From Triticum aestivum (taxonomy: Eukaryota; Streptophyta; Magnoliopsida; Poales; Poaceae), in NCBI RefSeq assembly GCF_018294505.1, contig NC_057798.1, forward strand, positions 370,408,156-370,472,155: DNA of 64,000 nt, read 5' to 3'. Numbering within the stretch: position 1 is the stretch's first letter; the number at the start of each line of letters is the position of its first letter. The translations under genes and the position numbers were made by a program. Below, piece by piece: positions 22,382-33,248 of the stretch. The notes under the pieces are model-generated. The model saw only the letters and a program-made list of their open reading frames with translations. It did not search any database and was not told the DNA's origin.

Positions 22382-23790
22382 TGATACATCTTTGTCGTAT
22401 CTACTTTTCCTGATGCTTTTCCTCTTGTTTTGGACTTTAATTTGCATGATTTGAGTGAAACTAACCCGAACTAACACTATTTTTAGCAGAACTACCATGG
22501 TGTTGTTTTTGTGCAGAAATAAAATTTCTCGAATTGGGACGAAACTTCTTGGAGAATTTTTATACAATAAAAGAAAAATACTGGAGCCAAGAACCACCGG
22601 AGGGGGGCCCTGGGTGAGCACAACCCCCGCAGGCGCGTTCCCCCTCAGGCACGCCCAGGTGGGTTGTGCCCACCTGGTGGTCCCGTAGACCCTGAATCCA
22701 ACTCCATAAACAACTATTTTTCCAGAAAAGTAGGGAGGAGAGAATTATCTCATTTAGCAATACGGAGCCGCCCCCACCTCCTGTTCTTCATCGGGAGGCC
22801 ACATCTGGAGTCCCTGTTGGGCTCCGGAGAGGGGGATCTTCAATCTTCATCATCACCAACCCTCCTTCATTGCCAATTCCATGATGCTCCCCATCGGGAG
22901 TGAGTAATTCCTTCGTAGGCTCGCTTGTCGGTGAGGAGTTGGATGAGATTCATCATGTAATCGAGTTAGTTTTGTTAGGGCTTGATCCCTAGTATCCAAT
23001 ATGTTCTGGGATTGATGTTGATATGACTTTGCCATGCTTAATGCTTGTCACTTTGGGCCCGGGTGCCATGATTTCATATATGAACAGTTTATGTTATCAC
23101 CATTATATCTATGTTCTAGATCCGATCTTGCAAGTTATATTCACCTATTACGTATTACGATCCATAAACCCCGGTGTGACAGTAGTCGGGAAACTTTCCG
23201 GTGATGACCGTAGTTTAAGGAGTTCATGTACTCACAATGTGTTCATGCTTTGTTCCGGTTCTCTATTAAAAGGAGGCCTTAATATCCCTTAGTTTCCATA
23301 TGGACCCCGCTGCCATGGGAGGGTAGGACAAAATATGTCTTGCAAGTTCTTTCCATAAGCACGTATGATTGTTTACGAAATACATGGCTACATTATGTTT
23401 GTGAACTAGAGCTAGTTTTGTATCGCCCTAGGTTATGACAGTTATATGATGAATATCATCCAACGAATCCATCGATCTAATGCCTACGAATTTCTCTTAT
23501 ACTGTTCTTGCTAAGTTACTACTGTTGTTGTTACCGTTACACTTGCTACAAAATCATTGCTATCACTATTACCATTCCTATTGTTGTTGCTACTACTATC
23601 AAACATATCCTATTCCTTTGCTTCTATTCACTTTGTCACAGATAATTAATCTCCAGGTGTGTTTGAATTGACAACTCAGCTGCTAATACTTGCAAATATT
23701 CTTTGGCTCCCCTTGTGTCGAATCAATAAATTTGGGTTGAATACTCTACCCTCAAAAACTGTTGCGATCCCCTATACTCGTGGGTTATCA
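22382..23790 (+). repeat. 3' LTR of element C
   Basis: It starts TGATACATCTTTGTCG and ends CTATACTCGTGGGTTATCA. The ends TGATA/TATCA are inverted as expected. A GC-rich inverted phrase (22600-22680, GTGGGTTGTGCCCACC) resembles that in the element C leader and in the G-family LTR. Confidence 0.8.
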
Positions 23791-24784
23791 CTAGGCGGCA
23801 TGATCGACAACACACTCAAAGAGCCATCGTCACCGATGCCCATTGTCGGTGTCAAAATTGATAGGCCTTGGGGTAGGGGGTCTCGAGCCGTGTATCTGGT
23901 ATCAACGGGGAACAAGGGATGATGAACACGAAGTTTACCCAGGTTCAGGCCCTCCCAAAGAGGTAATACCCTACATCCTACTTGATTATATTGGATGTTT
24001 ATATGATTGCAGAGTGGATCTACCTCGAGATCAGCATGAGCTAAACCCTAAGGAGATGAGGTGAAATATGAAGCCTCTTCCCTAAAGACTAAAACCCTCG
24101 GTTTATATAGACACCGGTAGGGTTAGGGTTACACGTGATTAGTAACGGAAAGAGGAAGATCCTGCCTATTTTTGGTTTGGAGGGCACACCACGACTCTGA
24201 AGCTCCCTATCCGATCATGGATCTTCTGTCGTTATACGGCTTCACCAATCCGGCCCACATTGCACAGGTCGGTTCTCCGAGGACTCCTTAGTCCATGACT
24301 GCCTCAGTAGTCCCTGAACTAGCCTTCAAAGCCGGGGGTTGTGTCCAGAATCCGCACACCAGATGGACATCAGCTTAGGCGAGTTCTTCAATGTAGTCTG
24401 CACACGTTCGGGGTCGCGTGGTGTCCGAGATCTAAAACGTCCATTTTACTTAGACCTAAATGAAAAAAAGAAAAGTCGGTTCAGTGTGAATAGTGTCTTT
24501 GACTGACATCTTTTTGTCCTTTAACGGAGGGCCGTGACCGGTCATAAATCCGTGCGACTGGCTATTCTTGATGCGCGGCTCGAGGCCGACCTCTCATTGG
24601 CACGTCTCATCAAGGTGGAGATCGTATTCCGTTTTTTGGGGATATGTTCAATGATCTCGACTCCCCACTCGCACATGACGCTACAAGATTATTGGGAAGT
24701 GGAGAAGCCCACGACATGAAAAGAGGGACTTGTGGTCCTTCCGTGGCTTATAAAGAGGGGACAGCTGCAATCTACATCCCACGC
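23791..24784 (+). other. Element D, left part: LTR-like and promoter-like sequence
   Basis: TGTCGGTGTCAAAATTG at 23844 looks like the terminus of a gypsy LTR found across grasses. A TATATA on the minus strand lies near 24115 and a plus-strand TATAAA at 24751. The sequence continues across element E (target copy CACGC on both sides) into 33153, where a gypsy-type ORF starts. Whether this is one element or an LTR next to a separate gene could not be settled. Confidence 0.55.
24751..24756 (+). promoter_or_regulatory. TATA box of the element D ORF
   Basis: TATAAA inside CTTATAAAGAGGGG. With element E removed, the distance to ATG 33249 is about 130 bases, and the sequence in between looks like a C/T-rich leader. 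E therefore sits about 30 bases downstream of the TATA box, around the expected transcription start. Confidence 0.55.
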
Positions 24785-26464
24785 TGATGTCTACTACACA
24801 ACCTTCTTCTTGTAGACTTGTTGGGCCTCCAAGTGTAGAGGTTTGTAGGACAGTAGCAAATTTCCCTCAAGTGGATGACCTAAGGTTTATCAATCCGTGG
24901 GAGGCGTAGGATGAAGATGGTCTCTCTCAAACAACCCTGCAACCAAATAACAAAGAGTCTCTTGTGTCCCCAACACACCCAATACAATGGTAAATTGTAT
25001 AGGTGCACTAGTTTGGTGAAGAGATGGTGATACAAGTGCAATATGGATGGTAGATATGGGTTTTTGTAATCTGAAAAATATAAAAACAGCAAGGTAACTA
25101 ATGATAAAAGTGAGCACAAACGGTATTGCAATAGTAGGAAACAAGGCATAGGGTCCATACTTTCACTAGTGCAAGTTCTCTCAACAATAATAACATAATT
25201 GGATCATATAACTATCCCTCAACATGCAACAAAGAGTCACTCCAAAGACATTAATAGCGGAGAACAAATCAAGAGATTATGGCAGGGTACGAAACCACCT
25301 CAAAGTTATCCTTTCTGCTCGATCTATTCAAGAGTCCGTAGTAAAATAACACGAAGCTATTCTTTCCGTTCAATCTATCATAGAGTTCATACTAGAATAA
25401 CACCTTAAGACACAAATCAACCAAAACCCTAATGTCACCTAGATACTCCATTGTCACCTCAAGTATCCGTGGGTATGATTATACGATATGCATCACACAA
25501 TCTCAGATTCATCTATTCAACCAACACAAAGTACTTCAAAGAGTGCCCCGAAGTTTCTACCAGAGAGTCAAGACGAAAACGTGTGCCAACCCCTATGCAT
25601 AGGTTCATGAGCGGAACCCGCAAGTTGATCACCAAAACATACATCAAGTAGATCACGTGAATATCCCATTGTCACCACAGATAATCACGGCAAGACATAC
25701 ATCAAGTGTTCTCAAATCATTAATGACTCAATCTGATAAGATAACTTCAAAGGGAAAACTCAATCCATTACAAGAGAATAGAGGGGGAGAAACATCATAA
25801 GATCCAACTATAATAGCAAAGCTCGCAATACATCAAGATAGTATCACCTTAAGAACACGAGAAAGAGAGATCAAACACATAGCTACTAGTACATACCCTC
25901 AGCCCCAAGGGTGAACTACTCCCTCCTCGTCATGGAGAGAGCCGGGGTGATGAAGATGGCCACCGATGATGGATTCCCCCACCGGCAGGATGCCGGAACA
26001 GGCTCCCTAGAGGTTTTTGGTGGCTACAGAGGCTTGCGGCGGCGGAACTCCCAATCTATTGTTCGCTTCGATGTTTTTAGGGTATATGGTAATATATTGG
26101 TGAAAGAAGTCGGTCGGGGGAGTCTCGAGGGGCCCACGAGACAGGGGCGCGCCCAATAGGGGGGCGCGCCCCCACCCTCGTGGCCACCTCGAAGCTTTCG
26201 TTACTTCAACTCCAAGTCTCCTCGATCACGTTCGTTCCAAAAATCACGCTCCCGAAGGTTTCATTCCGTTTGGACTCCGTTTGATATTCCTTTTCTTCGA
26301 AACACTGAAATAGGCAATAAAACAGCAATATGGGCTGGGCCTCCGGTTAATAGGTTAGTCCCAAAAGTAATATAAAAGTGTATAATAAAGCCCGTAAACA
26401 TTCAAAATAGATAATAAAATAGCATGAATGCTTCATAAATTATAGATACGTTGGAGACGTATCA
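24785..26464 (-). repeat. 3' LTR of element E
   Basis: On the minus strand it starts TGATACGTCTCCAACG at 26464 and ends GTAGACATCA at 24785. It is the same family as the solo LTR at 36027-37644. Confidence 0.93.
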
Positions 26465-26478
26465 GCATCCCCAAGCTT
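26465..26478 (-). other. Polypurine tract of element E
   Basis: AAGCTTGGGGATGC on the minus strand, directly before the 3' LTR. Identical 14-mers recur inside the element at 28054, 28111 and 28789. Confidence 0.88.
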
Positions 26479-27775
26479 AATTCCTGCTCGTCCTCGAGTA
26501 GGTAAATGATAAAAGAAAGAATTTATGAAGTGTGAATGCTAGAAGGTGCAAAAGTTTGATCAATGATAATTTCAATCACCTTTTCTAGCATGATTATATG
26601 TCATAACAGTAGTTCTTCTCATAAAACTTCTCAAGATAAAGTAACAAGCTATTCACATGTTAAAGCATAGACCATAAACTTTCTTGAAAACTAGCAAACT
26701 TCATTCTTAGTCATCAAACAATTACAATTCATCTTATTTTCAGGAAGGGTCTATGTCAGAGCTTTGATTTAGCAAACTTCACATACTCAACTATCATATA
26801 ATCTTCTACAAATGCTAACACTCACTCAATACTTATGGTTATGGAGTTTTAATCGGACACTGAGAAAGATAGGGGCTTATAATTTCACCTCCCAACGTAT
26901 TCACCTTTGGGTGATGTCATCAATAATAGTTCATCCTAACTTACATCCAATTGGATATATATATCAGGATCTTTCCAACACGAGGTGCTTGCCAAAGGAT
27001 AAAATGAAAAAGGAAAAGGTGAGGATCACCTTGACTCTTGCATAATGTAAAGACATAAATTAAAAGATAGGCCCTTCGCAGAGGGAAGCAGAGGTTGTCA
27101 TGTGCTTTTAGGGTTGGATGCACAAAATATTAATGCAAAAGAACGTCACTTTATATTGCCACTTGTGATATGAACCTTTGTTATGCAGTCCGTCACTTTT
27201 ATTACTTCCATATCACACGATCGTATAAAGCTTATTTTCTCCGCACTAATAAGTCATACATATTTAGAGAGCAATTTTTATTGCTTGAAACATGACAACT
27301 TACTTGAAGGATCTTACTCAATCCATAGGTAGGTATGGTGGACTCTCATGGCAAAACTGGGTTTAAGGATATTTGGAAGCACAAGTAGTATCTCTACTTG
27401 GTGCAAGGAATTTGGCTAGCATGAGGGGGAAAGGCAAGCTCAACATGTTTGAATGATTCATGACAATATACTTTAACTGAGATGTGAGAAAACATAACCC
27501 ATTACGTTGTCTTCCTTGTCCAACATCAACTCTTTAGAATGTCATACTTAATGAGTGCTCACAATTATAAAAGATGTCTAGGATAGTATGTTTATATGTG
27601 AAATCTCTCTTCCCTCAATATTCTTTCATGAATTGTTCAAATGACCAATACAATGCTTGCTAACCTTCAATAAATTTACAACCTCTACTTCTTAGATGTG
27701 AAGTCATTACTCCCCATGGAATAAGCAAATGAGACATATATAATTTCAGATTCGTGACGTTTAACTCATTCAACC

Positions 27776-27857
27776 ATTTACTCATAGGATATAAGTGAAG
27801 CACACGAGTAAATGACAAACTACTCCAAAAAAGATAGAAGTGAAGATCAATGAGTAG
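27776..27857 (-). repeat. Two CTTCACTT hairpins, element E
   Basis: ATTTACTC (27776-27783) pairs perfectly with GAGTAAAT (27806-27813) over 8 bp, and CTACTC (27820-27825) with GAGTAG (27852-27857) over 6 bp. The loops read on the minus strand contain CTTCACTTATATC and CTTCACTTCTATC. These are the strongest stems of the family seen here. Confidence 0.75.
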
Positions 27858-28038
27858 CTAAATAATTATGTAGCTATGTGAAGACTCTCTAACATTTAAT
27901 AATTTCAGATCTTGACATTTTATTCAAACAACAAGCAAAACAAAACAAAATGACAATTCAAGGATAGCACAACTCTTGTGAAGAAGCAAAAACTTAGGCT
28001 CAACCGATACTAACTGATAATTGTTGAAGAAGAAAGGT

Positions 28039-28124
28039 GGGATGCCTACTGGGGCATCCCCAAGCTTAGATGCTTGAGACTTCTTGAAATATTATCTTGG
28101 GGTTCCTTGGGCATCCCCAAGCTT
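28039..28124 (-). other. GGGATGCC hairpin with polypurine-tract copies, element E, copy 1
   Basis: GGGATGCC (28039-28046) pairs with GGCATCCC (28053-28060). Two exact minus-strand AAGCTTGGGGATGC copies lie at 28054-28067 and 28111-28124. Confidence 0.7.
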
Positions 28125-28772
28125 GAGCTTTTGTGTCTCCTTAATTCCTTTTATACCTCGGTTTCCAAAATCTGAAAGCTTCATCCACACCAAACTCAAG
28201 AAGAACTCGTGAGATAAGTTAGTATAAACCAATGCAAAAACCTTATCATTTTCTACTGTAACAAATAGCTAAAATTATTATTCAGCATTGCCTACTAAAT
28301 GTCTCTGCATATTTAATACTCCTATCCTCAAATAGAATCATTAAACAAGCAAACATATGCATAGAATGTAAACATAACAGCAATCTGCCAAAACAGTATA
28401 GTCTGTAAAGAATGCAAGATTAATCATACTTCCCTAACTGCAAAAATTAAGAGAAAAATATTAAGCTGTAGAAGATTTATCAGATCTCATTATGCAAAGA
28501 GTTTCAACATCATACCATTCTCTGACTTTTCTAGGGAATTTTTGCAACAGCGGTAAACTTTCTGTTTTCAAACAGCAACATGTATACTAGCAAAATAAGC
28601 ATGGTAAAGGCTATCCTTGACATTTTTATTTAAAATATAGATGCAAAACATTATTCTAAATAACAGAAAGCAAATACTAACAAAAGAAAATGACTCTCCA
28701 AGCAAAACACATATCATGTGGTGAATAAAAATATAGCTCCAAGTAAAGTTAGCGATAGACAAAGACGAAAGA

Positions 28773-28859
28773 GGGGATGCCTTCCGGGGCATCCCCAAGC
28801 TTAGGCTCTTGGTTGTCCTTAAATATTACCTTGGGGTGCCTTGGGAATCCCCAAGCTTA
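28773..28859 (-). other. GGGGATGCC hairpin with polypurine-tract copies, element E, copy 2
   Basis: A perfect 9-bp stem, GGGGATGCC (28773-28781) with GGCATCCCC (28788-28796). An exact minus-strand AAGCTTGGGGATGC follows at 28789-28802 and a one-mismatch copy at 28846-28859. This copy is over 90% identical to element I around 52104. Confidence 0.7.
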
Positions 28860-29433
28860 GGCTCTTGCCACTCCTTATTCCATAGTCTATTGAATCTTTA
28901 CCCAAAACTTGAAAATTTCACAACACAAAACTCAATAGAAAACTCATAAGCTCCGTTAAGAAAATAAAACCACCACTTAGGTACTGTAATGAATTCATTC
29001 TAAACTCATATTGGTGTAATATCTACTGTATTACAACTTTTCTATGGTTCATACCCTCCGATATTACTCATAGATTCATCAAAATAAGCAAACAACACAT
29101 AGAAAACATAATCCGTCAAAAACAGAACAGTCTGTAGTAATCTGTATCAAACGTATACTTCTGGAACTCCAAAACTCCTACCGAATTAGGAAGTCCTAAG
29201 AAATCTGTGTACTAATCCATACCAAAAAGAATCATACCAGAAGCACGTTTCTGTGAATTATCTAAACTAATTTACTGGGTGCAAAAGTTTCCGATTCTCA
29301 GCAGGATCAACACAACTATCACCGTAAGCTATCCTAAAGGTCTTACTTGGCACTTTATTGAAACAAAAGCTATAAAACATGATTACTACAGTAGAATAAT
29401 CATGTGGACACACAAAAACAGTAAGGATAAATA

Positions 29434-29450
29434 TTGGGTTGTCTCCCAAC
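29434..29450 (-). other. Conserved post-ORF hairpin, element E
   Basis: On the minus strand GTTGGGAGACAACCCAA folds with TTGGG/CCCAA around AGACAA. It lies 53 bases after the ORF stop, preceded by AGCGCTT. Confidence 0.75.
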
Positions 29451-29502
29451 AAGCGCTTTTCTTTAATGCCTTTCTAGCTAGGCATGATGATGACAATGAT
29501 GC

Positions 29503-31239
29503 TCACATAATAGATAAGAATTGAAACATAACGGGAGCATCATGAAGCATATGACTAGCATATTTAAGTCTAACCCTCTTCCTATGCATAGGGATTTTGT
29601 GAGCAAACAATTTATGGGAACAATAATCAACTAGCACAGGAAGGTAAAACAAGCATAGCTTCAAGATTTTCAACACATAGGGAGGAAACTTAATATTTTT
29701 GCAATTCCTACAAGCATATGTTCCTCCCTCATAATAATTTTCAGTAGCATCATGAATGAATTCAAAAATATAACCAGCACCTAAAGCATTCTTTTCATGA
29801 TCTACAAGCATAGAAAATTTACTACTCTCCACATAAGCAAAATTCTTCTTATTCGGAATAGTGGGAGTATCATAAGAAACGAGAATACTATAAATTGTTT
29901 CCACATTAAAAGAGTAATGTTCAGAAAAAGGGTAATCACAATCATGACATGTTTTATAAATATAATCATCACTACTTTTTATAGCATAAGTTTCATCACA
30001 ATAATCATCATAAGTAGCAACCTCGTTCTCATCATAATCGATTGAAACCTCTTCCAAGATAGTGGAATCATCACTAAATAAAGTTGACACTCTTCCAAAT
30101 CCACTTTCATATTCATCACAATAAGATTCAACATCCTCCAAAATAGTGGGATCACTACTTCCTAAAGTTGAAACTCTTCCAAACCCACTTTCATCAATAT
30201 AATCATCATAGGTAAGTGGCATGCTATCATCATAACAACTTTGCATATCAGAACTTGGGATGCTAAAAATATCATCTTCATTAAACGTAGCATCCCCAAG
30301 CTCAGGACAAACATTAATTTCAGAAAATATATTCTCAAATATGTCATGCTCATCAAACATAGCTTCCCCAAGCTTGGGCCTTTTCATATCATAATCATAA
30401 TCACTCTCATCATTAATAGTATGGATAGCACCAATAGTATAGCAATTATCATCATCACAATGAGTAGTAGGAGCAACATCATTTGGGAGGGATACCTTTC
30501 TACCTTTGTTGCTCCTTCTTTTATTTTTCTTCTTCACATTATGTGTGGGTTCAACCTTCTTCTTTGAGCTCCTTATAGAAGAGATTGGTTGAATAGAAAG
30601 CTCCTCCTCGTTACCTGATTCATCATAAGAAAAAATAGGAGAATATTGGGAAGTCTCTTCCCTTTCATTAGTATTCTCTTCATATTCTATTTGCTTTCTT
30701 TTCTTTATGTAATTAGTAATATAAGGATTTTCAATGCAATTCACCGCACAATACATACAAAAATCCTCTAGATCAAAATCAAGGAATTCTTCAAGGTTAA
30801 ATTTTGGAATACCCTCAGTTATACGTTTCATTTCTTCATACCCCAAAAGAAGACTAAGCTCTTTATGATGCTCAAGGGTAATCAAGTTATCACAATTTTT
30901 GGACAGGATTTGATCATGAAACAATTTGCATTGGAGATTTAAATGACCACGTTCATTGCAAAGTTCACAAGCATCACGAAAAATATTGAATCTTTCAGCA
31001 CACACATCTAGCCTTTCTTGCAACAATTTAGTTTCTAAACGCTTATCCCTTTTGCAATATCTATTTTCCCCATTTGGTGTGTACTTGCAAACCCGATTCA
31101 CTCCACAAAAATCGACATGCTTATAGGAGACATCTTCATCATAACTAGTGCAATCATCATTAGTACTATGGATATTCAAGGAGTTCATACTAACAACATT
31201 GCAATCATGCTCATCATTCAAAGATTTAGTATCAAACAT
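29503..31239 (-). CDS. Intact orphan ORF of element E with CCHC zinc knuckle
   Basis: A 578-residue frame without stops, starting MFDTKSLNDEHDC. The fold is not recognisable, but residues 91-104, CELCNERGHLNLQC, match the CX2CX4HX4C zinc knuckle of retroviral nucleocapsids exactly. A Lys/Arg-rich block (226-248, KKKNKRRSNKGRK) could bind nucleic acid or act as a nuclear signal. Acidic sequence follows, with two copies of SGFGRVSTL...TIL (351-367, 379-395) and PELGDA/PKLGEA motifs (near 288 and 312). The C terminus carries LFAHKIPMHRKRVRL (544-558). It is the only ORF of the element, opening about 200 bases after the primer-binding site, as gag would. A divergent Gag is the best guess; an accessory factor is possible. 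Confidence 0.7.
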   Translation of the reverse strand: MFDTKSLNDEHDCNVVSMNSLNIHSTNDDCTSYDEDVSYKHVDFCGVNRVCKYTPNGENRYCKRDKRLETKLLQERLDVCAERFNIFRDACELCNERGHLNLQCKLFHDQILSKNCDNLITLEHHKELSLLLGYEEMKRITEGIPKFNLEEFLDFDLEDFCMYCAVNCIENPYITNYIKKRKQIEYEENTNEREETSQYSPIFSYDESGNEEELSIQPISSIRSSKKKVEPTHNVKKKNKRRSNKGRKVSLPNDVAPTTHCDDDNCYTIGAIHTINDESDYDYDMKRPKLGEAMFDEHDIFENIFSEINVCPELGDATFNEDDIFSIPSSDMQSCYDDSMPLTYDDYIDESGFGRVSTLGSSDPTILEDVESYCDEYESGFGRVSTLFSDDSTILEEVSIDYDENEVATYDDYCDETYAIKSSDDYIYKTCHDCDYPFSEHYSFNVETIYSILVSYDTPTIPNKKNFAYVESSKFSMLVDHEKNALGAGYIFEFIHDATENYYEGGTYACRNCKNIKFPPYVLKILKLCLFYLPVLVDYCSHKLFAHKIPMHRKRVRLKYASHMLHDAPVMFQFLSIM

Positions 31240-31436
31240 TCTATAGATTTCTTATTCTAGCACTTGAGCACAATTTTCCTTTTCATCATTCTCCCGAAAG
31301 ATATTAAAAAGATGAAGCGTATGAGACAAAATCAAATCCATTTTTTGTAGTTTTCTTTTATAGACTAAACTAGTGATAAAACAAGAAACAAAGATTCGAT
31401 TGCAAGATCTAAAGATATACCTTCAAGCACTCACCT

Positions 31437-31453
31437 CCCCGGCAATGGCGCCA
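31437..31453 (-). other. Primer-binding site of element E (tRNA-Asp)
   Basis: On the minus strand TGGCGCCATTGCCGGGG, about 10 bases from the 5' LTR, matches the tRNA-Asp 3' end complement with one mismatch. Confidence 0.85.
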
Positions 31454-31463
31454 GAAAAGAGCT

Positions 31464-33147
31464 TGTTGTCTACTACACAACCTTGTTCTTGTAGACGTTG
31501 TTGGGCCTCCAAGTGCAGAGGTTTGTAGGACAGTAGCAAATTTCCCTCAAGTGGATGACCCAAGGTTTATCAATCCGTGGGAGGCGTAGGATGAATATGG
31601 TATCTGTTAAACAACCCTGCAACCAAATAACAAAGAGTCTCTTGTGTCCCCAACACACCCAATACAATGGTAAATTGTATAGATGCACTAGTTTGGTGAA
31701 GAGATGGTGATACAAGTGCAATACGGATGGTAGATATGAGTTTTTGTAATCTGAAAAATATAAAAACAGCAAGGTAACTACTAATAAAAGTGAGCACAAA
31801 CGGTATTGCAATAGTAGGAAACAAGGCATAGGGTTCATACTTTCACTAGTGCAAGTTCTCTCAACAATAATAACAGAATTGGATCATATAACTATCCCTC
31901 AACATGTAACAAAGAGTCACTCCAAAGCCACTAATAGAGGAGAACAAACGAAGAGATTATGGTATGGTACGAAACCACCTCAAAGTTATCCTTTCTGCTC
32001 GATCTATTCAAGAGTCCGTAGTAAAATAACACGAAGCTATTCTTTCCGTTCAATCTATCATAGAGTTCATACTAGAATAACACCTTAAGACACAAATCAA
32101 CAAAAACCCTAATGTCACCTAGATACTCCATTGTCACCTCAAGTATCCGTGGGTATGATTATACGATATGCATCACACAATCTCAGATTCATCTATTCAA
32201 CCAACACAAAGTACTTCAAAGAGTGCCCCGAAGTTTCTACCGGAGAGTCAAGACGAAAACGTGTGCCAACCCCTATGCATAGGTTCATGGGCGGAACCCG
32301 CAAGTTGATCACCAAAACATACATCAAGTAGATCACGTGAATATCCCATTGTCACCACAGATAAGCACGGCAAGACATACATCAAGTGTTCTCAAATCAT
32401 TAATGACTCAATCCGATAAGATAACTTCATAGGGAAAACTCAATCCATTACAAGAGAATAGAGGGGGAGAAACACCATAAGATCCAACTATAATAGAAAA
32501 GCTCGCAATACATCAAGATCGTATCACCTCAAGAACACGAGAGAGAGAGATCAAAAACATAGCTACTGGTACATACCCTCAGCCCCAAGGGTGAACTACT
32601 CCGTCCTCGTCATGGAGAGCGCCGGGATGATGAAGATGGCCACCGGTGATGGATTCCCCCTCCGGCAGGATGCCGGAATGGGCTCCTGAGAGGTTTTTGG
32701 TGGCTACAGAGGCCTGCGGCGGCGGAACTCCCGATCTATTGTTCGCTTTGATGTTTTTAGGGTATATGGGAATATATAGGCGAAAGAAGTCGGTCGGGCG
32801 AGTCACGAGGGGCCCATGAGACAGGGGGGCGCGCCCAGTAGGGGGGGCGTGCCCCCACCCTCGTGGCCACCTCGAAGCTTCCTTTACTTCAACTCCAAGT
32901 CTCCTGGATCACGTTCGTTCCAAAAATCACGCTCCCGAAGGTTTCATTCCGTTTGGACTCCGTTTGATATTCCTTTTCTTCGAAACACTGAAATAGGCAA
33001 TAAAACAACAATATGGGCTGGGCCTCCGGTTAATAGGTTAGTCCCACAAGTAATATAAAAATGTATAATAAAGCCCGTAAACATTCAAAACAGATAATAA
33101 AATAGCATGAATGCTTCATAAATTATAGATACGTTGGAGACGTATCA
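31464..33147 (-). repeat. 5' LTR of element E
   Basis: Second LTR copy, minus strand, from TGATACGTCTCCAACG at 33147 to GTAGACAACA at 31464. The final base pattern (ACAACA rather than ACATCA) is one of its few differences from the other copy. Confidence 0.93.
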
Positions 33148-33248
33148 CACGCCTTCTCCCACCTTCCGTTGTTGCTTACACAATCCTTCAGAGCTCCAGC
33201 GCCCAATCTCTCTGCTTCACGTCGAATCCCACCCCGCTTGCCCCCGCC

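Larger units (their letters stand above)
18721..23790 (+). mobile_element. Element C: 5'-truncated Athila-like LTR element
   Basis: A leader with a GC-rich inverted motif (18795-18870) is followed by a broken Athila-type ORF1, 2 kb of noncoding DNA, the polypurine tract GCTTGGGGGAGT and a 1.4 kb LTR ending TATCA. No matching 5' LTR is present to the left, and no reverse transcriptase or integrase was found. The LTR sequence and ORF type resemble the Sabrina group of Triticeae, tentatively. Confidence 0.8.
26479..29433 (-). other. Noncoding 3' internal region of element E
   Basis: About 3 kb without protein-like frames. It holds the palindromic CTCTGCGAAGGG block (27072-27087), the 20-mer AGTCCACCATACCTACCTAT (27325-27344, minus strand), two CTTCACTT hairpins (27776-27857), and two diverged copies of a roughly 700-bp module, each starting with a GGGATGCC hairpin (28039 and 28773). 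Confidence 0.75.
24785..33147 (-). mobile_element. Element E: complete pol-less LTR element, TSD CACGC
   Basis: Direct LTRs of 1680 and 1684 bp (24785-26464 and 31464-33147) bound 5 kb of internal DNA. The target site CACGC is repeated at 24780-24784 and 33148-33152. Read on the minus strand it has a tRNA-Asp primer-binding site, one intact 578-codon ORF, a long noncoding region and an AAGCTTGGGGATGC polypurine tract. No pol motifs are present. LTR differences are about 5% in one 270-bp stretch but nearer 1% elsewhere, so it is younger than B. Confidence 0.95.

Noticed and set aside
24116..24130. Telomere-like TAGGGTTAGGGTTA
   Set aside because: Only two imperfect units; a common short word in cereal LTRs and promoters, not an interstitial telomere array.
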